Source: Polynucleobacter sp. AP-Kaivos-20-H2 (GTDB taxonomy: Bacteria > Pseudomonadota > Gammaproteobacteria > Burkholderiales > Burkholderiaceae). From it: DNA of 64,000 nt. The stretch spans positions 667,902-731,901 of the forward strand of contig NZ_JACVOX010000001.1 in the NCBI RefSeq assembly GCF_018882215.1, given 5' to 3'. Made by a program: the position numbers and the translations under genes. The notes beneath the pieces are model-generated. The model saw only the letters and a list, made by a program, of their open reading frames with translations, did not search any database and was not told where the DNA came from. Positions 56,865 through 64,000 of the stretch are shown one piece after another (position 1 is the stretch's first letter; each line of letters opens with the position of its first letter).

Positions 56865-57743
56865 ATGGCTACAAAGAAGTCTCCAGCAAAAAAGAAAGTA
56901 GCTACCAAGGTGGTAAAAAAAGCCCCTGTTAAAAAAGCTGTCAAGAAAGTTACTGCCAAGAAAGTAGCAAGCAAAAAGACGGTCAAAAAGGTAGTGAAAA
57001 AACCAGCAGCCAAGAAAGTGGCCGCAAAGAAGCCTGCTGCCAAAAAAGTGGCACTTAAAAAATTAGTGGCAAAGAAACCTGCGGCCAAAAAGCCAGCAGC
57101 GAAGAAAGTTGCCAAGAAGACTGCAAAACCTGCTTCATCTAAATCACCTAAAGTAGACCAATATGGTCTTGAGCAAGATGATGAGTTTTACGGCCTGTAT
57201 TTTGCAAAGTCTACTAACAAGGGATTGGTTGAAGTAAAGCCCTGCACCTTCTCGTTGATGTATTGGTGGAAAGGTTTGCTTGGCTACCCTGACATGATCG
57301 AGATCTCCAAAGGAAGCAATACTGCAATGTTGCAGTTTGAATCCACATTTGGTGGTGGCGATTCTGGTGAGACAGAGTTAACCGAAAAAGATGTGCTGGA
57401 CATTGATCACATCATTGAAGTAGACGAAGAGGAAATGATGATCTCCCTCTACTCCTATGTGCCTATCCCAGTGCCCGAGAAATTGGTTGGGGCTTTGAGC
57501 CTAGCTGTTCTCAACATTAACCCAGAAACTCGCTATGGCAGCCTTGAAATCTGCCCAACCGAGAATGAAAATGGTGAAACTGAGCACTTCTTGCGTTACC
57601 GTGCTGCAACCTATTTGCGTGGCATCAAGTCTGGCAAAGTGGAAGCAATCGAAAGCATGGTTACCAACGGTTCTGAGTTCTTTGGTCTTGCTTTAGATGC
57701 GATGTGCGTCAACAAGTCGATTAAGAAGTGGTTGCTTAGCTAA
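56865..57743 (+). CDS. Two-part protein: histone H1-like lysine-rich N-terminus plus unknown acidic C-terminal domain
   Basis: 292 residues. Residues 1-95 consist almost only of Lys, Ala, Val and Pro in PAKK-type repeats, like histone H1 tails, AlgP and PhaM-type proteins, and should bind DNA, RNA or polyphosphate. Residues about 96-292 are a separate acidic domain (starting VDQYGLEQDDEFYGLYF) with Trp/Tyr-rich LMYWWKGLLGYPDMIEI and ending VNKSIKKWLLS. I do not recognise this domain. The gene is preceded by an inverted repeat and followed by a terminator located inside the next converging gene. The long opposite-strand reading frame across the repeats is only a result of their low complexity. 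Confidence 0.8.
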   Translation: MATKKSPAKKKVATKVVKKAPVKKAVKKVTAKKVASKKTVKKVVKKPAAKKVAAKKPAAKKVALKKLVAKKPAAKKPAAKKVAKKTAKPASSKSPKVDQYGLEQDDEFYGLYFAKSTNKGLVEVKPCTFSLMYWWKGLLGYPDMIEISKGSNTAMLQFESTFGGGDSGETELTEKDVLDIDHIIEVDEEEMMISLYSYVPIPVPEKLVGALSLAVLNINPETRYGSLEICPTENENGETEHFLRYRAATYLRGIKSGKVEAIESMVTNGSEFFGLALDAMCVNKSIKKWLLS

Positions 57744-57775
57744 GCACCAATGAATGGCGAATTAACTACTCGCCA

Positions 57776-58033
57776 CTATCTGCAAAGATAGATATAAGTT
57801 AAGGGAAAACGGTCATTGACCGTTTTTCTGCTTTCTACAATCGTCGCAGTTCTCTTCCCCAGTTTTTTACACTCCTCGAGCGCCATTTCTTGCGCTTCAT
57901 TTTCTTTTGCATCTTTGGGCGCATGAACCCCAACTGTGCCATCTGATTGCTTGTACACACCAAACTGACTAACTGGTGTTGAGCAGGCCGCTAACATCAG
58001 GCCTAGAAAAACCACTAAGTAATGACGTACCAT
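57776..58033 (-). CDS. Small predicted lipoprotein of unknown function
   Basis: 85 residues from the ATG at 58033, chosen because AGGCGG lies 8 bases upstream; a TTG at 58039 is in frame too. A signal peptide ends in the lipobox LAAC with Cys17, so it is probably lipidated and placed at the outer membrane. The mature part is short, with a FGVYKQSDGTVGVHAPKDAK strand segment and a C-terminal Cys in YLCR; the two further cysteines could form a disulfide. No family was recognised. It lies downstream of the ars operon and a small secreted protein. Confidence 0.7.
   Translation of the reverse strand: MVRHYLVVFLGLMLAACSTPVSQFGVYKQSDGTVGVHAPKDAKENEAQEMALEECKKLGKRTATIVESRKTVNDRFPLTYIYLCR
57806..57827 (+). 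terminator. Terminator for the lysine-rich gene, inside the converging lipoprotein gene
   Basis: A 9-bp stem of the form AAAACGGTC and GACCGTTTT with a 3-base loop and five T residues on the plus strand. It is about 65-85 bases past the 57743 stop, inside the coding end of the minus-strand lipoprotein gene. Confidence 0.6.
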
Positions 58034-58089
58034 TTTCAATACCGCCTAAAAGATGAGGGATAGATTGATTCTATCTTAGGGCACCCGAA

Positions 58090-58482
58090 TTACTGAGCCG
58101 CCCTGCCCCCAGGCCTGTATTGATCCATCACCGCATCTAGGCTGTTATTGGTAATACTCGGATTTGCACGCTGGAGACAGCTTAAGAGAACTTGCTTATT
58201 GGCATGCTTCTGATTGGAACCCGGCAAAGAACCTTGGGGTGCGGGATTGACATCATTAAAGCAAGCTCTAAATTGGTCTGGCGTCACCCCAAGACCACGA
58301 CTAATTTGGTCAACGGGTCGATGAGGATCGTCTCGTATGATGCTTCCTTGACTCCCTTGAGGCGGTCTTGACATGCCCTGCTGCATTCCTTGACTAGGCA
58401 TCATTGGGGGCGGCATTTGTGCAAAAGACAAGTTAGCAAATAACACGGCTGTTAACGCAGAAAATAATGACTGTGTCTTCAT
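58090..58482 (-). CDS. Small secreted protein of unknown function behind acr3
   Basis: 130 residues with a signal peptide (cleavage after SFA near 21). The mature part is Pro/Met/Gln-rich at first (QMPPPMMPSQGMQQGM), then has a conserved-looking GVTPDQFRACFNDVNPAPQG stretch and a second Cys in LLSCLQRANPS, perhaps forming a disulfide. A TAAGGAG ribosome binding site precedes the ATG. It starts 8 bases after the acr3 stop and so should be transcribed with the ars operon. I do not recognise the family; the Met-rich beginning could bind a metal, but this is speculation. Confidence 0.75.
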   Translation of the reverse strand: MKTQSLFSALTAVLFANLSFAQMPPPMMPSQGMQQGMSRPPQGSQGSIIRDDPHRPVDQISRGLGVTPDQFRACFNDVNPAPQGSLPGSNQKHANKQVLLSCLQRANPSITNNSLDAVMDQYRPGGRAAQ

Positions 58483-58490
58483 AAGTCTCC

Positions 58491-59534
58491 TTAAGACTTA
58501 AAAAATCTATCCCTAAGCCATAAAGCAACCGAAACCAGCCCAATCATGATCGGCACCTCTACTAAGGGCCCAATCACTGCCGCAAAGGCTGCTCCAGAGT
58601 TAATTCCAAAGACGGCAATGGCTACTGCAATGGCTAACTCGAAGTTGTTGCTAGATGCTGTAAACGATAAAGTGCAGCAGCGCTTGTACTCAATACCCAT
58701 TTTGATAGTGATCAAGAATGTCAGCAAGAACATCACCACAAAGAAGACTAGCAATGGAATTGCGATGGTAACCACATCCATTGGCAACTGAAGAATTAGC
58801 TTACCCTTCAAACTAAACATCACTACGATAGTAAAGAGCAAAGCAATTAAGGTGAGTTTGCCTATTCTGGGAACAAAAGTATTTTGATATGACTCTCTCG
58901 ACACAAATTTGAGGGCAATGTATCTCGTCAAGAATCCTGCAACACAAGGAACGCCTAGATAGATAGCAACCGTCTTAGCGATCTCACCAATGGTGATATT
59001 GACGACGGATCCTGCAAAGCCAAAATATGGTGGCAAGACAGTTAAGAAAAAATAGGCGTATAGGCTAAAGAACAGCACTTGAAACACTGCGTTAAAAGCC
59101 ACTAAGCCAGCTGCATATTCCGTAGAGCCTTTGGCAATATCGTTCCAGACAATCACCATGGCAATACAAGGCGCTATCCCAATCAAAATAAGACCTGCCA
59201 TGTATTCAGGCTGATTGGGAACAAAGAGGATGGCCAAGAAGAACATCAAGATAGGCGCAACAATCCAATTGAGTAAGAATGCCAATCCAAAGATCTGCTT
59301 ATCTCTAAAGACGTCAGGCAAGTCTTCGTACTTCACCTTCGCAAACGGTGGATACATCATCAGTATCAATCCAATGGCTATTGGGATATTGGTAGTGCCC
59401 GATTGAAAGGAATTAATGAACCCCTCTACTCCAGGAACAAAATATCCCAAGCCAATACCTGCTGCCATGGCAGCAAAGATCCAAACAGTGAGATATCGAT
59501 CTAAAAAGGAAAGCTTGCTGGTAACTGTGCTCAT
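58491..59534 (-). CDS. acr3: Arsenite efflux transporter, ACR3 family
   Basis: 347 residues with ten predicted membrane helices. The ACR3 family exports arsenite, Sb(III) in some cases, using the membrane potential. The conserved [21 protein letters not shown] segment with Cys123 is the essential cysteine helix, and [17 protein letters not shown] with the Glu of helix 9 is also conserved. The ATG overlaps the arsC stop by 4 bases (ATGA), so it is translationally coupled to the reductase. It is the third gene of an arsR-arsC-acr3 operon. Confidence 0.95.
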   Translation of the reverse strand: MSTVTSKLSFLDRYLTVWIFAAMAAGIGLGYFVPGVEGFINSFQSGTTNIPIAIGLILMMYPPFAKVKYEDLPDVFRDKQIFGLAFLLNWIVAPILMFFLAILFVPNQPEYMAGLILIGIAPCIAMVIVWNDIAKGSTEYAAGLVAFNAVFQVLFFSLYAYFFLTVLPPYFGFAGSVVNITIGEIAKTVAIYLGVPCVAGFLTRYIALKFVSRESYQNTFVPRIGKLTLIALLFTIVVMFSLKGKLILQLPMDVVTIAIPLLVFFVVMFLLTFLITIKMGIEYKRCCTLSFTASSNNFELAIAVAIAVFGINSGAAFAAVIGPLVEVPIMIGLVSVALWLRDRFFKS

Positions 59535-60010
59535 GATTTAGCGTGAATTTCTTGAAGGCTAAGTGAATTGAGTCGATCTAAAGGCATATCTGCCAGAAGA
59601 TCAATGCGTTTTTTTAAGCCAATCATGACCTCTTTAAATGCACGGCGTTTATCGTCATCCGATCCAGTCACTTGCGATGGATCTGGGAATCCCCAATGGG
59701 CGGTAGCCGGTTTACCCGGCCAAAATGGGCACACTTCGCCTGCCGCGTTATCACAAACCGTAATAATGAAATCCATCTTCGGGGCATCTTGCAAACCAAA
59801 CTCATCCCATGACTTGGAGCGTAATTTAGATTCGTCGTAACCCATCTGCAAAGCCAACTCACGTGCAAATGGATTTACTGAAGTGCCTGGAGTGGATCCT
59901 GCTGAGTAGCCCACAAATTTGCCGCTGACATGAGTTGAAGCAAGTGCCTCCCCCAAAACAGACCGAGCAGAATTATGGGTACACAAGAAGAGAATATTGA
60001 ATTGTTTCAT
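59531..60010 (-). CDS. arsC: Arsenate reductase, low-molecular-weight phosphatase type
   Basis: 159 residues. The P-loop CTHNSARS places the catalytic Cys at residue 10, and Cys86 and Cys94 in [11 protein letters not shown] are the two other redox cysteines; PDP near 109-111 holds the conserved Asp. This is the thioredoxin-coupled type that reduces As(V) to As(III) for export. It overlaps the arsR stop and the acr3 start by 4 bases each. All catalytic residues are intact. Confidence 0.94.
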   Translation of the reverse strand: MKQFNILFLCTHNSARSVLGEALASTHVSGKFVGYSAGSTPGTSVNPFARELALQMGYDESKLRSKSWDEFGLQDAPKMDFIITVCDNAAGEVCPFWPGKPATAHWGFPDPSQVTGSDDDKRRAFKEVMIGLKKRIDLLADMPLDRLNSLSLQEIHAKS

Positions 60011-60336
60011 TTAGCCTTCGCCTTTTTAAAGATCGATGCTGGAGCACAGGATTTGCCACCGCAGCAGTTTTCAAGTAAGAACCCGCTTAACTCTTGCACC
60101 AAGTCTGCATTGGGTCGATAGATGAGATTGCGACTTTGACGCTCTACTGACAATAAATCAGCGCTTACTAGTTCTTTCAGGTGAAAACTCAGTGTGGCGT
60201 TGGCAACCCCTAGTTTTTCAATAATCTCGCTAGGCGTTAATCCAGTATCACCACGTTGAACTATCAAGCGAAAAATATTCAAGCGGGTCTCTTGGCCTAG
60301 CGCCAGGAAAGCTTTGATGGCATCAGTATTTTTCAT
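60007..60336 (-). CDS. arsR: ArsR-family arsenical-responsive repressor
   Basis: 109 residues from the ATG at 60336 (MKNTDAIKAFLALGQETR); the frame is open to 60408, but the upstream part lacks family similarity. The winged helix has the VANATLSFHLKELVSADLL recognition segment near 44-62. Instead of the E. coli-type Cys motif in the DNA-binding helix, the cysteines are at the C-terminus: Cys91, Cys92 and Cys97 in ENCCGGKSC. This is the layout known for the Acidithiobacillus-type ArsR, which binds As(III) there. It is the first gene of the operon and overlaps arsC by 4 bases. A palindrome upstream is a candidate operator. Confidence 0.92.
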   Translation of the reverse strand: MKNTDAIKAFLALGQETRLNIFRLIVQRGDTGLTPSEIIEKLGVANATLSFHLKELVSADLLSVERQSRNLIYRPNADLVQELSGFLLENCCGGKSCAPASIFKKAKAK

Positions 60337-60351
60337 ATTTCCAATTATATC

Positions 60352-60363
60352 GAAATATATTTC
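60352..60363 (-). promoter_or_regulatory. Candidate ArsR operator
   Basis: GAAATATATTTC, a perfect 12-bp palindrome 16 bases upstream of the arsR ATG, flanked by near-symmetric TC and GA. ArsR-family operators are AT-rich palindromes near the start. It is plausible but AT-rich palindromes also occur by chance. Confidence 0.35.
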
Positions 60364-60494
60364 TGAATTGTGACAAGCCAAGTTATTTAAATGACAGATT
60401 TGTGTCATATTTGCTTGAAAATAGAGAAAATTAAACGTAGGATTGATTCAAGATACGCCAATACAACGAAATGCCAATCAACCCAGGAATCATC

Positions 60495-60785
60495 ATGAGC
60501 CAAAAGAAATTAGTTAAGCAACTATTAAAAAAGCTTGATAAATTAGAATCAGACAGAGAAAAGCTCATCGATAAGCTTGGAAAAGCATTGGATAAGTTAG
60601 ATAAAAAAGTAGCTAGCAAAAAAACTCCGGCTAAGAAAGCTCCTGCTAAAAAAGTCCCAGTCAAGAAAGCTCCTGCTAAAAAGGCCCCCGCTAAGAAAGT
60701 CCCAGTCAAGAAAGCTCCTGCTAAAAAGGCGGCTGCAAAGAAAACTGCTCCTGCTAGCCCTGCTAATACAAACGAAGCAAGCTAA
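60495..60785 (+). CDS. Lysine-rich, histone H1-like small protein coupled to PPK2
   Basis: 96 residues from the ATG at 60495, which has an AGGA ribosome binding site; an upstream ATG at 60471 is in frame. The N-terminus (about 1-40) is a coiled coil with LVKQLLKKLDKLES and regular leucines. The C-terminus is eight consecutive pentapeptides of the APAKK/VPVKK type, encoded by 15-base repeats at 60624-60743. Proteins such as AlgP and PhaM share this helix plus PAKK-tail design and associate with DNA, polyphosphate or PHB granules. The stop overlaps the next start in TAATG, coupling it to the polyphosphate kinase. The role is inferred. Confidence 0.82.
   Translation: MSQKKLVKQLLKKLDKLESDREKLIDKLGKALDKLDKKVASKKTPAKKAPAKKVPVKKAPAKKAPAKKVPVKKAPAKKAAAKKTAPASPANTNEAS
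60624..60743 (+). repeat. Coding tandem repeats of 15 bp (higher-order 45 bp)
   Basis: Eight 15-bp units encode TPAKK, APAKK, VPVKK, APAKK, APAKK, VPVKK, APAKK and AAAKK. Two nearly identical 45-bp units (60654-60698 and 60699-60743) show that the array has grown by recent duplication of three units. Confidence 0.85.
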
Positions 60786-61558
60786 TGGGCCAAAAAGGCA
60801 AGGATAAGCTAGAGCAATCTAGCTATGATGACCAACTTCGCTTGTTGCAAATTGAGTTAGTCAAGCTACAAAATAGCTTGATAAGCAAAGGTGATCAGAT
60901 ACTAGTCATTCTTGAAGGCCGCGATACGGCTGGCAAGGATGGCACTATTAAAGTCATTACGCAGCACTTAAGCCCCAGGGAAACTCGCGTGGTTGCACTC
61001 GGAAAACCATCCGATAGCGAGTCTGCCGAATGGTACTTTCAAAGGTATGTTGCTGAACTACCTAAAAAAGGTGAAATTGTTCTCTTCAATCGCAGCTGGT
61101 ACAACCGTGCCGGCGTTGAGATGGTGATGAATTTCTGCACGAAGGCGCAATATACCAACTTCATGGGGACCGTAAATGAGTTTGAGTCCATTCTGGCTAG
61201 CTCAGGTATGACTATTCTCAAATACTATTTAGATATCTCCAAAAAGGAACAGGCTGCTCGTCTTGCAGATAGAGCTAAAGATCCACTCAAGCAATGGAAG
61301 ATTAGTCCGATTGATCAGCAAGCGCAGAAAAACTGGAACGCCTATAGCAAATGTAGAAATGACATGCTAGAAAAAACCAGCTCTAAAGATGCGCCCTGGA
61401 TCATTGTGAAAGCGAACGATAAAAAAGTTGCTCATCTCAATATGATTGAGGATCTTCTTGCTAGAGTTTCATATCCAGGAAAAGATAAAGGCTTACTGAA
61501 GGCTGATAAGAATATCGTCTTCCAATGGGACGGCAAGCTATCTAAGCTCGAAGAATAA
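60785..61558 (+). CDS. ppk2: Polyphosphate kinase 2 family (PPK2), first copy
   Basis: 257 residues. The P-loop GRDTAGKDG (44-52) and the FNRSWYNRAGVEMVM segment (101-115) are typical of single-domain PPK2, and DPLKQWKISPID is in the lid region. The family transfers phosphate between polyphosphate and nucleotides, with class I enzymes favouring nucleoside diphosphates. In the motif usually written FDRSWYNR the Asp is replaced by Asn102, which may change activity. Its start overlaps the stop of the lysine-rich gene in TAATG. It faces a second PPK2 gene 4 bases beyond its stop. Confidence 0.92.
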   Translation: MGQKGKDKLEQSSYDDQLRLLQIELVKLQNSLISKGDQILVILEGRDTAGKDGTIKVITQHLSPRETRVVALGKPSDSESAEWYFQRYVAELPKKGEIVLFNRSWYNRAGVEMVMNFCTKAQYTNFMGTVNEFESILASSGMTILKYYLDISKKEQAARLADRAKDPLKQWKISPIDQQAQKNWNAYSKCRNDMLEKTSSKDAPWIIVKANDKKVAHLNMIEDLLARVSYPGKDKGLLKADKNIVFQWDGKLSKLEE

Positions 61559-61562
61559 GTCC

Positions 61563-62468
61563 TTAGAAAACCTCGGGAACATACATCTCAGGTGGTACTG
61601 GGCCTCGTAGGTAATCCTGGTTATGAACGCGTTTTGGTAAAGTAATCTCTGGGTGATCAATCTCTTGATAGGGGATTTGACTCAGCAAATGCGAAATGCA
61701 GTTTAGGCGAGCCTTTTTCTTATCATTGGCAGCGACAACCCACCATGGCGCTTCAGGGATATGTGTTCGCTCAAGCATAGTTTCTTTGGCCTTGGTATAG
61801 GCCTCCCAAAGCCTTCTAGCCTCTAGGTCCATTGGGCTTAACTTCCACTGCTTTAACGGGTCATGGATACGCATCATGAAACGGTTGTATTGCTCTTCGT
61901 CAGAAATTGAAAACCAATATTTAATCAAGATGACGCCTGAATTAATCATCATGCGTTCAAGATCAGGAACTGTTCTTAAAAACTCCTCATACTCATCATC
62001 AGAACAAAACCCCATTACCCGCTCGACACCTGCGCGGTTGTACCAGCTTCTATCAAATAGAACGATCTCGCCGCCAGCAGGTAACTGAGAAATATACCGT
62101 TGAAAGTACCACTGTGTTTTCTCGCGCTCATTGGGAGCAGGTAAGGCGACTACTTTACATACACGTGGATTGAGTCGCTGTGTAATACGCTTAATCGCTC
62201 CGCCTTTACCTGCAGAATCACGGCCTTCAAATAGGACTGCCACTTTCAGCTTGTTGGCTACAACCCAATCCTGCAGCTTGACCAACTCGCCTTGGAGTCT
62301 AAAAAGCTCACGAAAGTAAACATTGCGTGGAATTTCGGAGCTTTCACTGCCATCAGCAGATAAACGATCGTCGTCGAGCTCCATCTCAAGCTCTTCGTCC
62401 ATGCTATCAAGAATCTCCTCCTGAGCACGGCGATACCAGTCGGCCATTTCATTATGCTTCGATGTCAT
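61563..62468 (-). CDS. ppk2: Polyphosphate kinase 2 family (PPK2), second copy
   Basis: 301 residues. The P-loop GRDSAGKGG (82-90), FDRSWYNRAGVERVMGF with Asp139, and DPLKQWKLSPMDLEARRLWE in the lid region mark a class I-like PPK2. An acidic N-terminal extension of about 45 residues (EELEMELDDDRLSADGSESSE) precedes the usual core. It converges tail to tail on the first PPK2 gene, with 4 bases between the stops, and is read from its own promoter region. Compared with the first copy it keeps the Asp, so the two may differ in direction or nucleotide preference. Confidence 0.93.
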   Translation of the reverse strand: MTSKHNEMADWYRRAQEEILDSMDEELEMELDDDRLSADGSESSEIPRNVYFRELFRLQGELVKLQDWVVANKLKVAVLFEGRDSAGKGGAIKRITQRLNPRVCKVVALPAPNEREKTQWYFQRYISQLPAGGEIVLFDRSWYNRAGVERVMGFCSDDEYEEFLRTVPDLERMMINSGVILIKYWFSISDEEQYNRFMMRIHDPLKQWKLSPMDLEARRLWEAYTKAKETMLERTHIPEAPWWVVAANDKKKARLNCISHLLSQIPYQEIDHPEITLPKRVHNQDYLRGPVPPEMYVPEVF

Positions 62469-62518
62469 TGGTTTACGCTCCTAGACTAGATTTATAGCTA
62501 GAAATGATGACATATTTA

Positions 62519-63313
62519 TTACATCAGGCGAGGATTGCCTTTTATATAAGCAGAGATAGTCTCCTGGCTATGTAATGCCAGCCACTTTCGGTCGCTCGAT
62601 GCATCTGGACTGGCTCCTGAGGGCGACAAAAAGATTAACTCCACAATCAGGCTCCGATCCTTCAAGATCTGAGCCATGGACTCTAGCAGCCCCATATCCC
62701 CAATAAAGGCTGCCACATTACTTCTCTCGCCTGAAAGGGATGATCTATAGCTAATCGCCAAGGAATAGACTGGCACTTGAGCAATAACAGCCGATTCAAA
62801 TAAATTAGGTTTGAATGGTAGGACGCCCTCGCCTATTGTGGAGGTGCCCTCTGGAAAAATGCAGACTGACTGGGTTTGAAGAACCTTAGCCACCTCGCTC
62901 GTAACCTGCTTTCCATGACGAGAGTTATCGCGCTTGATAAATACCGTGCCCAATTGTTTGGCCATCCATCCAAAAACGGGCCACCCCTCCACATCAGACT
63001 TTGCTACAAATCGAATTGGCTTAAAAGCATTAATCGCATGGATGTCCATCCAAGAGATATGGTTTGATGCGAGTAGATAAGGGGTGGTAGGAAGAATTTC
63101 TGGATTTCTGAGTCTTAAGTCAATACCAAAAATAGCTAGCAGTCTTTTTGACCACATCTGAATATGCGTATTTTTAGCCTCCTGAGTGGCAAATGGGAAC
63201 TGAAAAGACAGGATCGCCAATCCAGCAATCACATGACACCACACCAAAACCCACGACCATACATAAGCCCAATATTGAAACGGGGGCTGTTTGGAGTGTG
63301 TATTCAGACTCAT
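62519..63313 (-). CDS. 1-acyl-sn-glycerol-3-phosphate acyltransferase family protein (PlsC-like)
   Basis: 264 residues. An N-terminal membrane helix (about 18-38) is followed by the acyltransferase motifs NHISWMD (His85 and Asp90, the catalytic HX4D) and FPEGT (153-157). The family acylates lysophospholipids, including lysophosphatidic acid, at the inner membrane. The C-terminal part includes SLAISYRSSLSGERSNVA. It runs opposite to the metallophosphoesterase start across about 100 bases. The exact acceptor among PlsC-like enzymes is not determined by the motifs. Confidence 0.88.
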   Translation of the reverse strand: MSLNTHSKQPPFQYWAYVWSWVLVWCHVIAGLAILSFQFPFATQEAKNTHIQMWSKRLLAIFGIDLRLRNPEILPTTPYLLASNHISWMDIHAINAFKPIRFVAKSDVEGWPVFGWMAKQLGTVFIKRDNSRHGKQVTSEVAKVLQTQSVCIFPEGTSTIGEGVLPFKPNLFESAVIAQVPVYSLAISYRSSLSGERSNVAAFIGDMGLLESMAQILKDRSLIVELIFLSPSGASPDASSDRKWLALHSQETISAYIKGNPRLM

Positions 63314-63416
63314 ATGTTGTAGGAATATAAAACAAATTCAGAAATTGCTGCGTCGTCATAAAACTGTCTTGGAACTGTCATTCTAGTTTCATACTCAGTA
63401 GGCTTAATACTATTTC

Positions 63417-64000
63417 ATGATGCATTACAAAGCCATCTGGATTTCAGACGTACACCTAGGAACATCAGGGTGTCAGGCAGACTACCTTCTGGATTTCCTA
63501 AAGCACAACGAAGCGGATAAATTCTACCTAGTTGGCGACATTATTGATGGCTGGAGACTGAAGAAGTCTTTCTACTGGCCTCAATCACATAATGATGTAG
63601 TACAAAAACTCTTGCGTAAGGCACGTAAGGGGACCGAAGTCATCTATGTTCCCGGAAATCATGATGAAAGCGCCAGACAATTCTTTGGAATGTCTTTTGG
63701 TGATGTCAAAGTAGTTGAGGAAGTGATTCACACGACAGTTGATGGTAGAAAGCTATGGGTAACCCATGGCGATCAGTTTGATGGCGTAATGCAATACGCT
63801 AAGTGGCTTGCATACGTTGGTGACAACCTCTATTCACTCATTCTTTACATAAACCGTTATTTCAATATGGTCCGCGCCAAGATGGGCCTGCAATATTGGT
63901 CGCTATCGCAATACCTTAAACACCAAGTAAAGAACGCCGTCAGCTATATCGCAGACTTTGAACACATCATGGCCAGAGAAGCCCGCTTACGTGGTTGCGA
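63417..64000 (+). CDS. LpxH-like UDP-2,3-diacylglucosamine diphosphatase family metallophosphoesterase (3' end cut by window)
   Basis: The frame is open from ATG 63417 (or 63420, the next codon) to the right edge, about 194 residues; the C-terminus is missing. The metallophosphoesterase motifs are SDVHLG (Asp11 and His13), GDIIDGW, GNHDE and THGDQFD, with the LKKSFYWPQSHNDVVQKLLRKARKG insert typical of the subgroup related to LpxH. The true LpxH cleaves UDP-2,3-diacylglucosamine in lipid A synthesis; this longer subgroup includes enzymes whose substrate is not proven. It sits next to a PlsC-like gene, consistent with envelope lipid metabolism. Confidence 0.85.
   Translation, partial: MMHYKAIWISDVHLGTSGCQADYLLDFLKHNEADKFYLVGDIIDGWRLKKSFYWPQSHNDVVQKLLRKARKGTEVIYVPGNHDESARQFFGMSFGDVKVVEEVIHTTVDGRKLWVTHGDQFDGVMQYAKWLAYVGDNLYSLILYINRYFNMVRAKMGLQYWSLSQYLKHQVKNAVSYIADFEHIMAREARLRGC

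Noticed and set aside
56828..57115. A minus-strand frame of Phe/Leu/Thr/Ala repeats opposite the lysine-rich gene
   Set aside because: It mirrors the Lys-rich codons (AAG/AAA read as CTT/TTT) and has no independent support.
60431..60709. A minus-strand hydrophobic frame opposite the PAKK repeats
   Set aside because: Same complement effect as at 56828-57115; repeats on the plus strand explain it.
60624..60743. Possible CRISPR-like array because of regular 15-bp spacing
   Set aside because: The units are contiguous codons of a reading frame with no unique spacers.

Overview
The window is 64 kb of densely coding bacterial chromosome, moderately AT-rich. It looks like a free-living betaproteobacterium of the family Burkholderiaceae, most likely Polynucleobacter or a close relative. 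That is an inference from gene content and protein character: the scpB-rluB / rimP-nusA-infB-rbfA-truB-typA-tex order, several Bug-type tripartite tricarboxylate binding proteins without permease genes, lysine-rich PAKKA-type proteins, FNR boxes of the TTGAT-N4-ATCAA type, and low GC for the family. I saw no tRNA, rRNA, insertion sequence, prophage, integrase, CRISPR array or replication origin. No stretch without a gene exceeds about 230 bases.

Layout. 1-12.9 kb (minus strand): a translation/transcription block, scpB, rluB, then a structured leader, rimP, nusA, infB, rbfA, truB, typA and a window-truncated tex. 13.1-14.9 kb: a patatin lipoprotein, a 53-residue small protein and an NlpC/P60-fold protein that lacks its catalytic cysteine. 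15.0-20.6 kb (minus): a complete yejABEF-type peptide/oligopeptide ABC importer with overlapping genes. 20.7-27.1 kb (plus): fabI, chrA, then a hydratase, an MmgE/PrpD protein, a CitE-type lyase and a Bug protein, which look like a small dicarboxylate/CoA-ester module. 27.1-30.7 kb (minus): a coupled trio of GT39-like glycosyltransferase, sialidase-like protein and membrane protein. 30.9-33.1 kb (plus): flavocytochrome c sulfide dehydrogenase (fccA, fccB) and a PsiE-like protein. 33.1-35.3 kb: a membrane-anchored TAXI binding protein and a pirin. 35.3-43.9 kb: an apparent sugar-acid or hydroxy-acid catabolic island (two Bug proteins, an Ldh_2 dehydrogenase, a GntR/UTRA regulator, an SMP-30 lactonase, a HADH-like dehydrogenase, an enolase-superfamily enzyme and a UxaA-type dehydratase).

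43.9-53.7 kb: housekeeping and stress genes (cbpA-cbpM, uup-type ABC-F, ompW with two upstream FNR boxes, hemN, a COG2509 flavoprotein, yaeQ, an orphan PIN protein, an LLM flavin enzyme, a DUF1653 protein, slyX). 53.8-58.5 kb: a four-helix membrane protein, an AsmA-like protein, yjdM, a YdcH-like protein, a lysine-rich two-part protein, a lipoprotein and a small secreted protein. 58.5-60.4 kb (minus): an arsR-arsC-acr3 operon. 60.5-62.5 kb: a lysine-rich coiled-coil protein translationally coupled to a class I-like PPK2, facing a second PPK2. 62.5-64 kb: a PlsC-type acyltransferase and the start of an LpxH-like metallophosphoesterase.

The points most worth following up are the three-hairpin leader with an intrinsic terminator just before rimP, the lysine-rich protein coupled to PPK2 opposite a second PPK2, the cysteine-less NlpC/P60 protein, the hydratase/PrpD/CitE module, and the sugar-acid island with its unassigned enolase-superfamily member. 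All are readings of the sequence by eye; no database search was run.
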